This document shows, piece by piece, positions 49,882 through 57,865 of a stretch of 64,000 bases of DNA (the first letter of the stretch is position 1; every line of letters begins with the position of its first letter). The position numbers were made by a program, and so were the translations under genes. A model generated the notes under the pieces. The model was not told the origin of the DNA, searched no databases, and saw only the letters and a program-made list of their open reading frames with translations. This stretch comes from DATBGZ01 sp036557785. Lineage in GTDB: Bacteria; Actinomycetota; Actinomycetes; Mycobacteriales; Micromonosporaceae. The DNA lies in NCBI GenBank assembly GCA_036557785.1, contig DATBGZ010000040.1, positions 1 to 64,000 of the forward strand, given 5' to 3'.

Positions 49882-50793
49882 ATGTCCGAGCAGACCGCGA
49901 CCACGCCCGCTCCCGCGACCGGCACGGCCCGGGTGAAGCGGGGCATGGCGGAGATGCTCAAGGGCGGCGTGATCATGGATGTGGTCACGTCCGAGCAGGC
50001 GAAGATCGCTGAGGACGCGGGCGCGGTCGCCGTCATGGCGCTGGAACGCGTGCCGGCCGACATCCGCGCCCAGGGCGGCGTGTCGCGGATGTCCGACCCC
50101 GACATGATCGAGTCGATCATCTCGGCGGTCTCCATTCCCGTCATGGCCAAGGCGCGCATCGGTCACTTCGTCGAGGCCCAGGTGCTGCAGGCGCTCGGGG
50201 TGGACTACGTGGACGAGTCCGAGGTGCTGACCCCCGCGGACTACGAGAACCACATCGACAAATGGGCGTTCACGGTTCCGTTCGTGTGCGGTGCCACGAA
50301 CTTGGGTGAGGCCCTGCGCCGGATCAGTGAGGGCGCGGCCATGATCCGTTCCAAGGGCGAGGCCGGCACCGGCGACGTCTCCAACGCCACCACGCACATG
50401 CGCCGGATAGGGGCCGAGATCCGGCGACTGACGTCGATGAGCCACGACGAGCTGTACGTAGCCGCGAAGGAGTTGGCCGCGCCGTACGACCTGGTCCGCG
50501 AGGTCGCGCAGGCGGGCAAGCTGCCCGTGGTGCTCTTCACCGCCGGCGGGATCGCCACCCCGGCCGACGCGGCGATGATGATGCAGCTCGGCGCCGAGGG
50601 CGTGTTCGTGGGTTCCGGCATCTTCAAGTCCGGCGACCCGGCCAAGCGCGCCGCCGCGATCGTGATGGCGACGACGTTCTACGACGACCCGGACGTGCTC
50701 GCGAAGGTCTCCCGTGGTCTCGGCGAGGCGATGGTCGGCATTAATGTCGACGACATCCCCGTCCCGCACCGGCTCGCCGAGCGCGGCTGGTAG
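49882..50793 (+). CDS. pdxS: pyridoxal 5'-phosphate synthase lyase subunit
   Basis: A 303-residue TIM-barrel synthase that builds PLP from ribose-5-phosphate, glyceraldehyde-3-phosphate and ammonia delivered by PdxT. MVDVVTSEQAKIAEDAGAVA-type opening, VMAKARIGHFVEAQVLQALG (first catalytic Lys) and GEAGTGDVSNATTHMR with the second lysine of SKGEAGTGD are present, and GADGVFVGSG is represented by GAEGVFVGSGIFKS. GGAGGAG lies six bases before the ATG. Unusually, pdxT is not next to it; a channel-like gene of 1.7 kb separates them. Confidence 0.97.
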   Translation: MSEQTATTPAPATGTARVKRGMAEMLKGGVIMDVVTSEQAKIAEDAGAVAVMALERVPADIRAQGGVSRMSDPDMIESIISAVSIPVMAKARIGHFVEAQVLQALGVDYVDESEVLTPADYENHIDKWAFTVPFVCGATNLGEALRRISEGAAMIRSKGEAGTGDVSNATTHMRRIGAEIRRLTSMSHDELYVAAKELAAPYDLVREVAQAGKLPVVLFTAGGIATPADAAMMMQLGAEGVFVGSGIFKSGDPAKRAAAIVMATTFYDDPDVLAKVSRGLGEAMVGINVDDIPVPHRLAERGW

Positions 50794-50907
50794 CGCCGAC
50801 CCGCGCAAGGTAGCCGGACGTCCGATGTGAGCCCGGCCGCGGAGCCGGCAGGCTGTCACCGGCGCCCGTGAGGTCGGGCGCGGACGTCGGCGTGTGGGGA
50901 GACCGGA

Positions 50908-52590
50908 GTGACGCAACCCGCCGACCGCGGCACTGCCGCGCGGCCATGGCTGGGCACGCTGTGGGTCGGGTTGGTGCTGGCGGTGGTCTTCGCGACCGGC
51001 TTCGTCGGCTACCTGCAGTACCGGCCGCCGGGCAGCGTCGCCGCCGAGAACTGGTGGGACCTGGCCTACTACACGCTGCAGCTCTACGGACTGGGTTTCA
51101 CCGGGGTCGATGGAGTACCGGTGCCCTGGCCGCTGCAGGTGGCACGGGTGCTCGCCCCGATCACCTTCGCCGCGGCGGTGGTCTCGGTGGTCGCGCTGGC
51201 CCGAGTCAATCTGTGGTGGCGGCGGATCACGCGCTGGGGCTTCGCGCTCGTCGTCGGCGACACGCCGGAGGCACGCGCGGTCGCCGAAGCCACGCAGCGT
51301 CGCCTGCGGCTGTTCTGGGGACGCTCCGTCTTCGGCGTGGACAGGGGCGACCCGGCAGCGCTGAGGGCCGCCGGTCTGCGCCGGGCCCGTACGGTCTACG
51401 CGCTGGGCGACGACCGCGAGGACGTGGCGGCGAACGTGGCGACCGCACTGGCCGCGGTGTCGGTCCGATCGAGGAGCCGCGGCGCGGGGCCGCGGATCTT
51501 CGTGCACGTGACCGATCCCGACCTCGCCGTCGGCCTGCGGGCACGCCGGCTGATGACCGAGATCGGGCAACGCGTCGAGTTCTTCACGATGGACGAGATG
51601 GCGGCCCGGGCTCACATCGAGTCGGAGAGCCTCGGGCCGGACGCCCGGCCGGAGATCCTGGTCGCCGGGGCGGGGGCGTTCGGGTGCGCGGCGATCGTGG
51701 CGTTCGCCCGCCACTGGCGACGTGCCTCGGGCCGCGCCGGTGAGCGGATCAGCGTCATCCTCGTCGACGAGCAGGCCTCCCGGGCCCGCGACGAACTGCT
51801 GGACCGGTGGCTCGTCGTGGCGGAGAGCTGTGACATCACCGCGGTCGATACGTCCAGCATCGATGCGGCGCTGCGCTCGGGCGTGGCCGGCCGGCCGTAC
51901 CGCGCGTACATCTGCTACGAGGACGAGCACGTCGCCCTGCGCTCGGCCCTGACCGCGGCGCCCCTGTGGCACGGTGGCCCGGCATCGTTGGTTGTGCGGC
52001 TGAGCCGGATCTCGCGCCACGAGGAGGCGTTCCAGGACGGCCGCCTCCTCGACCACCTCGACGGGCGGCTCGTGGTCGCCAACGTCGCCGCGCTCGCCGC
52101 CCCGTACGTCGCCAGCGAGCCTGATGTCTTCGACGACCTCGCCCAGGCGATCCACGCCCGCTACCTGGAGTCGCACCTGGCCCGTGGGGACCGCATCGGG
52201 GACCGCCCGGCGCTGCAGCCATGGGAGAAGCTGTCCGCCTTCTACCAGGAGTCCAACCGGGGGCAGGCGCGTGACATCCCGGTCAAGCTGCGCCTCGTCG
52301 GGGCCACCGTCGCGCCTCGCTCGGCCCGGAACCCGACGTTCGCTCTCACCGAGGCCGAGGTGCTGAGCCTGGCCCAGCGGGAGCACGAGCGGTGGGTGCG
52401 AGAACGGCACACGGCCCACTGGCGCCACGGTGCGGTCGAGGATGCGCACCGGCGCCTGCACCCCGACCTCGTGCCGTGGGACCAGCTCCCGGCCGAGTCG
52501 CAGGAGAAGAACCGCGACGCCGTGCGGGCGCTGCCCCAGGAGTACGACGACGTGCTCGCCGACTTCGGTCTGCAGATCATCCGCTGCTAA
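50908..52590 (+). CDS. channel-like membrane protein with tandem Rossmann domains and RyR domain
   Basis: A 560-residue protein. Residues 14-36 and about 76-98 are transmembrane, and between them NWWDLAYYTLQLYGLGFTG looks like a potassium-channel pore helix with a degenerate filter. Two nucleotide-binding Rossmann segments follow: GFALVVGDTPEARAVAEATQ (about 111-130) and ILVAGAGAFGCAAIVAFARH (250-269). Residues about 485-545 form a ryanodine-receptor (RyR) domain: REHERWVRERHTAHWRHG and HPDLVPWDQLPAESQEKNRD. RyR domains in bacteria have been proposed to sense nucleotide-derived ligands. The gene lies between pdxS and pdxT. The start is GTG after GGAGACCGGA. Confidence 0.8.
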   Translation: MTQPADRGTAARPWLGTLWVGLVLAVVFATGFVGYLQYRPPGSVAAENWWDLAYYTLQLYGLGFTGVDGVPVPWPLQVARVLAPITFAAAVVSVVALARVNLWWRRITRWGFALVVGDTPEARAVAEATQRRLRLFWGRSVFGVDRGDPAALRAAGLRRARTVYALGDDREDVAANVATALAAVSVRSRSRGAGPRIFVHVTDPDLAVGLRARRLMTEIGQRVEFFTMDEMAARAHIESESLGPDARPEILVAGAGAFGCAAIVAFARHWRRASGRAGERISVILVDEQASRARDELLDRWLVVAESCDITAVDTSSIDAALRSGVAGRPYRAYICYEDEHVALRSALTAAPLWHGGPASLVVRLSRISRHEEAFQDGRLLDHLDGRLVVANVAALAAPYVASEPDVFDDLAQAIHARYLESHLARGDRIGDRPALQPWEKLSAFYQESNRGQARDIPVKLRLVGATVAPRSARNPTFALTEAEVLSLAQREHERWVRERHTAHWRHGAVEDAHRRLHPDLVPWDQLPAESQEKNRDAVRALPQEYDDVLADFGLQIIRC

Positions 52591-52640
52591 GGATCCCCTG
52601 CTGAGATCCGTGGTGGTGCGGGCCCCGCGGCGAGGCTCGA

Positions 52641-52646
52641 TAGGGT
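52641..52646 (+). promoter_or_regulatory. -10 element giving a leaderless start for pdxT
   Basis: TAGGGT, six bases (TGATGG), GTG. It suggests that pdxT has its own promoter, consistent with its separation from pdxS. Confidence 0.55.
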
Positions 52647-52652
52647 TGATGG

Positions 52653-53312
52653 GTGACCGAGGACAAGCCGCCGGTGATCGGTGTGCTCGCGCTGCAGGGC
52701 GACGTGCGCGAGCACCTGCGGGCGCTGGTCGAGGCGGGCGCGGTCGCCCGGCCGGTGCGGCGCCCGGCCGACCTCGAGGGCATCGACGGTCTGGTCATCC
52801 CCGGCGGGGAGTCGACGACGATCAGCAAGCTCGCGATCGAGTTCGGTCTCTTCGAACCCATCCACCGCTTCCTGGCCGAGGGCGGGGCGGCGTACGGGTC
52901 CTGCGCCGGGATGATCCTGCTGGCCGGCCAGATCCTCGACGGCCGGCCCGAGCAGCGCGGCTTCGGTGGCATCGACATGACCGTGCGGCGCAACGCGTTC
53001 GGGCGGCAGGTCGACTCCTTCGAGGCGCCAGTCGAGATCGACGGTGTGCCCGGAGGCGCGTTCCACGCGGTTTTCATCCGGGCGCCCTGGGTGGAGCACG
53101 TCGGCCCAAAGGTCGAGGTGCTGGGAACAGTCACAGCAGGCCCAGCCGGTAGAATCGTGGCCGTTCGTCAGGGCAACCTGCTCGCCACGGCCTTCCATCC
53201 GGAACTGACTCCGGACCTGCGCGTGCACCGGTTCTTCGTCGCGATGGCCGCCAGGCGGGCCGGACGCGTGGGCGGGTCAGCGGATCAGCGGGCCGACCAC
53301 GCCCGGGTGTAG
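52653..53312 (+). CDS. pdxT: pyridoxal 5'-phosphate synthase glutaminase subunit
   Basis: A 219-residue class I glutamine amidotransferase that supplies ammonia to PdxS. GVLALQGDVREHLRAL, VIPGGESTTISKLA and the nucleophile elbow YGSCAGMILLAG (Cys near 89) are diagnostic, and the catalytic His-Glu is in TAFHPELTPD near 190. The last 20 residues extend beyond the usual end. The GTG start follows a TAGGGT -10 by six bases. yebC follows after 16 bases. Confidence 0.96.
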   Translation: MTEDKPPVIGVLALQGDVREHLRALVEAGAVARPVRRPADLEGIDGLVIPGGESTTISKLAIEFGLFEPIHRFLAEGGAAYGSCAGMILLAGQILDGRPEQRGFGGIDMTVRRNAFGRQVDSFEAPVEIDGVPGGAFHAVFIRAPWVEHVGPKVEVLGTVTAGPAGRIVAVRQGNLLATAFHPELTPDLRVHRFFVAMAARRAGRVGGSADQRADHARV

Positions 53313-53328
53313 TGAGGGGTAGCGATCG

Positions 53329-54081
53329 ATGTCCGGCCATTCCAAGTGGGCCACGACCAAGCACAAGAAGGCGGTCGTCGACGCGCGGCGCGGCAAGCTC
53401 TTCGCCCGGCTGATCAAGAACGTCGAGGTCGCCGCACGGGTGGGCGGGGGCGACCCGGCCGGCAACCCGACCCTCTACGACGCGATCCAGAAGGCGAAGA
53501 AGAACTCCGTCCCCAACGACAACATCGACCGGGCGGTCAAGCGTGGCTCGGGCCAGGAGGCGGGCGGCGCGGACTACCAGACGGTGATGTACGAGGGGTA
53601 CGGCCCGAGCGGCGTCGCGGTCCTCATCGAGTGCCTGACCGACAACCGCAACCGTGCCGCGACCGACGTGCGCACCGCGCTGACCCGCAACGGCGGCTCG
53701 CTCGCCGACGCAGGTTCGGTCTCCTACCTGTTCTCCCGCAAGGGGGTCGTGCTCGTCCCGAAGAGCCCGACGCTGACCGAGGACGACGTGCTGCTCGCCG
53801 TGCTCGATGCCGGTGCCGAGGAGGTCAACGACCTGGGTGAGGCGTTCGAGGTGGTCACCGAGCCGAACACGCTCGTGCCCGTACGCTCGGCCCTGCAGGC
53901 TGCCGGCATCGACTACGAGTCGGCAGAGACCTCGTTCGTGCCCAGCGTGACCGTCCCGCTGGACGAGGACGGTGCCCGCAAGATCTTCAAGCTCATCGAC
54001 GCCATCGAGGACTCCGACGACGTCCAGAACGTGTACGCCAACTTCGACGTCTCCGACGAGGTCATGGAAGCCGTTGGCTAG
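53329..54081 (+). CDS. yebC: YebC/PmpR family DNA-binding protein
   Basis: A 250-residue protein with the family opening SGHSKWATTKHKKAVVDARR and GKLFARLIKNVEVAARVGG. PNDNIDRAVKRGSG and YEGYGPSGVAVLIECLTDNR follow. Members bind DNA or ribosomes, and have been linked to regulation of transcription and to relief of stalling at proline stretches. In actinomycetes it commonly precedes ruvC; here two other genes intervene. GAGGGGT lies upstream of the ATG. Confidence 0.95.
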   Translation: MSGHSKWATTKHKKAVVDARRGKLFARLIKNVEVAARVGGGDPAGNPTLYDAIQKAKKNSVPNDNIDRAVKRGSGQEAGGADYQTVMYEGYGPSGVAVLIECLTDNRNRAATDVRTALTRNGGSLADAGSVSYLFSRKGVVLVPKSPTLTEDDVLLAVLDAGAEEVNDLGEAFEVVTEPNTLVPVRSALQAAGIDYESAETSFVPSVTVPLDEDGARKIFKLIDAIEDSDDVQNVYANFDVSDEVMEAVG

Positions 54082-54161
54082 GCCACGATCGCCACTCAGG
54101 ACACGGCCATGATCATCGGGATGGTTGCGATGGGGCTCGGCGGGGCGGCAGGATCTGGGGC

Positions 54162-55010
54162 GTGTCGGCAGAGGGATGGTCGAGCTTCCCCGCGGTTCCC
54201 GCAGGTGGGGGCGGCAACACGACGATGATCGGTGGGGTCATGGGCAACGGGGCAGTGGCGGCTCTGGTGGAGTTCTCCCAACTCGGTGCGTCCGCGACCA
54301 CGGCCGATGTCGATCACGTTATGCGCTGTCTGGCCAGCCATGACGCCTGGTGGGTGCCGGTGGAGTACGCGCGCCAGACCTGGGGGCAGTCCGAGTTCGA
54401 TCAGACGTTGCCGTTTCCCGACCGCGGCCCGTTGGCGATGCTGAACGTCTTCACCGACCCTGACGCCGCGATGCTCGGCGAGGCGTCGGCCAGCGGCGAC
54501 TACGGCGGTGCAATCCCCGGGGTGAAGCTGCTGCAGTATCTCGACCCGGGTCTGTCGTCGCTGTTCGTCAACCCCGGCTCGCCCCGGGAGCACCAGTGGT
54601 ACATCGAGGCCGGGGGATTCGACATCGCAGCCGGGTGGGCCACCGCGGTCGCGGTGGAGCGGGCCCTGGCGAGTCGGGGCAGCGGACGGGTACCCCGGTC
54701 GGACCTGCTCGCCCACAACTACCAGTTGCTGGTCGACAAGCAGACGCAGACGCCGGCACAGGTCTTCCTGCCCGAGATCGATGGTGTGGTGGCGGTCTGC
54801 TTCACCGCCGCCGACCGTACGGCCGAGTTCGTGGCCAGCCTTCCGCCCGCGGCCCGGCCCATGGCGGAGACCACCCGGGTCGACGGGCCGGGGCTGTTCG
54901 AGATGATCCGTACGACCGGGGCCGCCGGCGTCGTGATCAACGCCGGCTCGGACGACCAGACGGCGCTCACCGGCGAGGACATCGAGGAGATCGTCGGCGC
55001 GCACCGCTGA
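54162..55010 (+). CDS. SseB-like protein of unknown function
   Basis: A 282-residue soluble protein. WWVPVEYARQTWGQ and PLAMLNVFTDPDAAMLGEAS, then VFLPEIDGVVAVCFTAADRT and GLFEMIRTTGAAGVVINAGS, suggest SseB-type N-terminal domains, which are found in virulence-enhancer and type III related proteins but also widely in actinomycetes without known function. The N-terminal 40 residues are Gly/Asn-rich; an ATG at 54225 is a possible later start. It lies between yebC and an MFS transporter gene on the same strand. Confidence 0.5.
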   Translation: MSAEGWSSFPAVPAGGGGNTTMIGGVMGNGAVAALVEFSQLGASATTADVDHVMRCLASHDAWWVPVEYARQTWGQSEFDQTLPFPDRGPLAMLNVFTDPDAAMLGEASASGDYGGAIPGVKLLQYLDPGLSSLFVNPGSPREHQWYIEAGGFDIAAGWATAVAVERALASRGSGRVPRSDLLAHNYQLLVDKQTQTPAQVFLPEIDGVVAVCFTAADRTAEFVASLPPAARPMAETTRVDGPGLFEMIRTTGAAGVVINAGSDDQTALTGEDIEEIVGAHR

Positions 55011-55030
55011 CGCCGGGCGATACTCACCCG

Positions 55031-56641
55031 GTGCGCCGACGTGAGGCGATCGGGGGGCCGGTCGGGGCTCGCTCCGGGCGGGCCGCGCCCAGCGCGGAGC
55101 GCTCAGGTGGGCATCCGCGGCGCTGGACCATCCTCGCCGTGCTGGTCGTGTCGCTGCTGGTCGTCGTGCTCGACAACACCGTGCTCAACGTCGCGCTCCG
55201 GACGATCTCCGACCCCATGCGCGGCATCGGTGCGACGCAGGCGCAACTGGAATGGGCGATCAACGCCTACACGCTCGCCTTCGCCGGTCTGCTCTTCACG
55301 GCCGGCATCCTCGGCGACCGGTTCGGCCGCCGACGGGTGCTGCTGCTCGGGCTGGTGCTGTTCGGGTTGGCCTCGCTCGCCTCGGCGTACTCTCAGTCGC
55401 CCGGGCAGCTGATCGTCGCCCGCGCCCTGATGGGTCTGGGTGGCTCCGCGATCCTGCCCTCCACGCTGTCGATCATCTCAAATGTCTTCGATCCCCGCGA
55501 GCGGGGCCGCGCGATCGGGGTCTGGGCCAGTGCGGTGGGGCTGGGCATCGCGATCGGCCCGGTGGTGGGTGGCGTCCTGCTGGAGCGGTTCTGGTGGGGC
55601 TCGGTCTTCCTCATCAACGTGCCGATCATCACGGTCGGCCTCGTGCTCGTCCTCGTGCTCGTGCCGGAGTCGCGCAACCCGCACCCGGGACGGATGGACC
55701 CGGTCGGAGTGCTGCTGTCGATCGTCGGGCTGATCGCGCTGGTCTATGGGATCATCGACGGCGGTGATCACGGCTTCGACCGGCCGGTGGTGTGGGTGTC
55801 GGTGGTCGCGGGCGCGGTCCTGCTGGCGTGGTTCGTCCGGTACGAACGGCGCAGCGACCACCCGTCGCTGGACGTGCACCTGTTCGCCGATGCGCGGTTC
55901 TCGGCCGCGATCGCCGCGACCGGCCTGGTCTTCTTCGCGGCCATGGGGACGCTGTTCTTCCTCTCCTTCTACCTCCAGCTCGTCCGCGGTTTCTCACCGC
56001 TGCGGGCGGGTCTGATCCTGACCCCGTTCGCGGTGGCACAGTTGATCTTCGCGCCGCGCAGCGCCACACTCGTGCGCAGGCACGGCCCGCGGGTCGTCTG
56101 CGCGGTCGGCCTGGTCCTGGTCACCGTCGCCCTGCTCGGCTACGCCCTCGTCGGCACAGCGACGCCGGTCTGGGCGATCCTGGCCCTCACCTTCGTCCAG
56201 GGCACCGGCATGGCGAACGTCGTGCCGCCCACGACCGAGTCGGTCATGTCGTCGCTGCCGCCGCAGCGCGCGGGCGTCGGTTCCGCGGTGAGCAACACGT
56301 TCCGGCAGGTCGGTGGCGCGCTCGGGGTGGCGATCCTCGGCGCGATCCTGTCGGCGGTCTACCGCGAGCGCATCGGCGGATCGCTGTCCGGGCTGCCCGG
56401 GCCGGAGCGCGCGGCCGCGAACGAGTCGATCTCTGGCGCCTATGGGGTCGCGGCCTCGGGGCACGGTGGGGCCCGGCTGATCGACGCGGCCAACCACGCC
56501 TTCGTCGGCGCGATGCACTGGGCCGCCTTCGTCGCGGCCCTCGTCGCGGCGGGCGGGGTCGCGGTGGTGTGGCGGTTCTTGCCCCGTCAGGCCAACCCGA
56601 ACCCCGAGGGCGGCGTGTCGCGCGCGGCTTCCGGGGCCTGA
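55031..56641 (+). CDS. MFS transporter, DHA2/EmrB type
   Basis: A 536-residue multidrug-type permease with about fourteen helices. The helix-1 motif VVVLDNTVLNVALRTI (motif D1 with LDxTVxNVAL) and motif A GILGDRFGRRRVLLLGLVLF are clear, with WAINAYTLAFAGLLFTAG before it and RALMGLGGSAILPSTLSII after it. DHA2 members export drugs or small molecules by proton antiport. The GTG chosen is 20 bases after the previous stop; the frame extends further back only as shadow. No regulator gene is adjacent. Confidence 0.87.
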   Translation: MRRREAIGGPVGARSGRAAPSAERSGGHPRRWTILAVLVVSLLVVVLDNTVLNVALRTISDPMRGIGATQAQLEWAINAYTLAFAGLLFTAGILGDRFGRRRVLLLGLVLFGLASLASAYSQSPGQLIVARALMGLGGSAILPSTLSIISNVFDPRERGRAIGVWASAVGLGIAIGPVVGGVLLERFWWGSVFLINVPIITVGLVLVLVLVPESRNPHPGRMDPVGVLLSIVGLIALVYGIIDGGDHGFDRPVVWVSVVAGAVLLAWFVRYERRSDHPSLDVHLFADARFSAAIAATGLVFFAAMGTLFFLSFYLQLVRGFSPLRAGLILTPFAVAQLIFAPRSATLVRRHGPRVVCAVGLVLVTVALLGYALVGTATPVWAILALTFVQGTGMANVVPPTTESVMSSLPPQRAGVGSAVSNTFRQVGGALGVAILGAILSAVYRERIGGSLSGLPGPERAAANESISGAYGVAASGHGGARLIDAANHAFVGAMHWAAFVAALVAAGGVAVVWRFLPRQANPNPEGGVSRAASGA

Positions 56642-56705
56642 CTGCGATAGAACGTCTGTACCGAAGGCCTCGGCCGGCGCAGGCCCGGGCGGGAAAGGGA
56701 CGGAC

Positions 56706-57254
56706 GTGCGGGTGCTCGGTGTGGACCCGGGGCTGACCCGGTGCGGCGTCGGTGTTGTCGAGGGACAGCCGGGGCGCACCTGCCAACTCGTCGCCTACGA
56801 CGTCGTGCGGACCGAACCCGGCGAGGATCTCGCGGCCCGGCTGCTCGCGCTCGACTCCGCCCTGAGCGCCATGATCGCCGATCATCGACCCGACGAGGTC
56901 GCGGTCGAGCGGGTCTTCAGCCAGCACAACGTGCGCACCGTGATGGGCACGGCTCAGGCGGGCGCGGTGGCGGTGCTCGCGGCGGCCCGGGCGGGCCTGC
57001 CCGTGCGGACGTACACGCCGAGCGAGGTGAAGGCGGCGGTGACCGGGTCCGGGCAGGCCGACAAGGCACAGGTGACCTCCATGGTCACGAGGCTGTTGCG
57101 GCTGGCGTCGAGTCCGCGTCCGGCCGACGCGGCCGACGCGCTGGCGCTCGCGATCTGCCATGTCTGGCGGGGCGGCACCATGGCCCGCATCGAGGCGGCC
57201 CGGCGGGCGGTTGTCGCGGGCGCGCCCGCGGTGGCACGAGGAGGGGACCGATGA
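56706..57254 (+). CDS. ruvC: Holliday junction resolvase RuvC
   Basis: A 182-residue endonuclease that cuts Holliday junctions. The first catalytic aspartate is in VLGVDPGLTRCGVGVV near residue 7, the glutamate in EVAVERVFSQHN near 67, and the terminal acidic pair in ADAADALALAICHVW near 145-150. ARAGLPVRTYTPSEVKAAVT is typical. It is the first gene of a ruvC-ruvA-ruvB run and overlaps ruvA by four bases. The start is GTG. Confidence 0.96.
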   Translation: MRVLGVDPGLTRCGVGVVEGQPGRTCQLVAYDVVRTEPGEDLAARLLALDSALSAMIADHRPDEVAVERVFSQHNVRTVMGTAQAGAVAVLAAARAGLPVRTYTPSEVKAAVTGSGQADKAQVTSMVTRLLRLASSPRPADAADALALAICHVWRGGTMARIEAARRAVVAGAPAVARGGDR

Positions 57255-57865
57255 TCGCAAGCGTCCGGGGCCGGGTGACCGCGGTGGCACCCGACAGCGC
57301 CGTGGTCGAGGTCGGCGGCGTGGGTCTCTGCCTGGTCTGCACGCCCGGCACGCTGGCCAACCTACGCGTCGGCGAGGAGGCGCGGCTGGCGACCAGCCTC
57401 GTGGTCCGCGAGGATTCGCTGACCCTCTACGGCTTCCCGGACGATGACGCGCGCTGCCTCTTCGAGCTGCTCCAGACCGCCAGCGGGGTCGGGCCACGGC
57501 TGGCCCAGGCGGTGCTCGCCGTGCATCCGCCGGACGTGGTCCGCAAGGCGATCGCCACCGGCGACCTCACCACGCTGACGCGCGTGCCGGGCATCGGCAA
57601 GAAGGGTGCCGAGCGGCTGGTGCTGGAACTGCGCGACCGCGTCGGCAGCGTCGTGGCCGCCTCGACCGGCGAGACCATGTCGCTGCCGGTCTCGGGCATC
57701 TCGTGGGCCGACCAGGTGCGCCAGGCCCTGGTCGGGCTCGGCTGGAGCGCCGGGCAGGCCGACCAGGCCGTGAGCATCGTCTCGGCGGAGCTCAACGGTG
57801 AGCCCGCCCCGGCGGTGCCGCAACTGCTCAAGCGGGCGATCCAGGTGCTGGGGCGGACCCGGTGA
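57251..57865 (+). CDS. ruvA: Holliday junction branch migration protein RuvA
   Basis: A 204-residue DNA-binding subunit. MIASVRGRVTAVAPDSAVVE begins the OB fold, two helix-hairpin-helix motifs are at FELLQTASGVGPRLAQAVLA and LTRVPGIGKKGAERLVLEL, and the C-terminal RuvB-contacting three-helix domain contains QVRQALVGLGWSAGQADQAV. The ATG overlaps the ruvC stop and the stop overlaps the ruvB start, both by four bases, giving tight coupling. Confidence 0.96.
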   Translation: MIASVRGRVTAVAPDSAVVEVGGVGLCLVCTPGTLANLRVGEEARLATSLVVREDSLTLYGFPDDDARCLFELLQTASGVGPRLAQAVLAVHPPDVVRKAIATGDLTTLTRVPGIGKKGAERLVLELRDRVGSVVAASTGETMSLPVSGISWADQVRQALVGLGWSAGQADQAVSIVSAELNGEPAPAVPQLLKRAIQVLGRTR

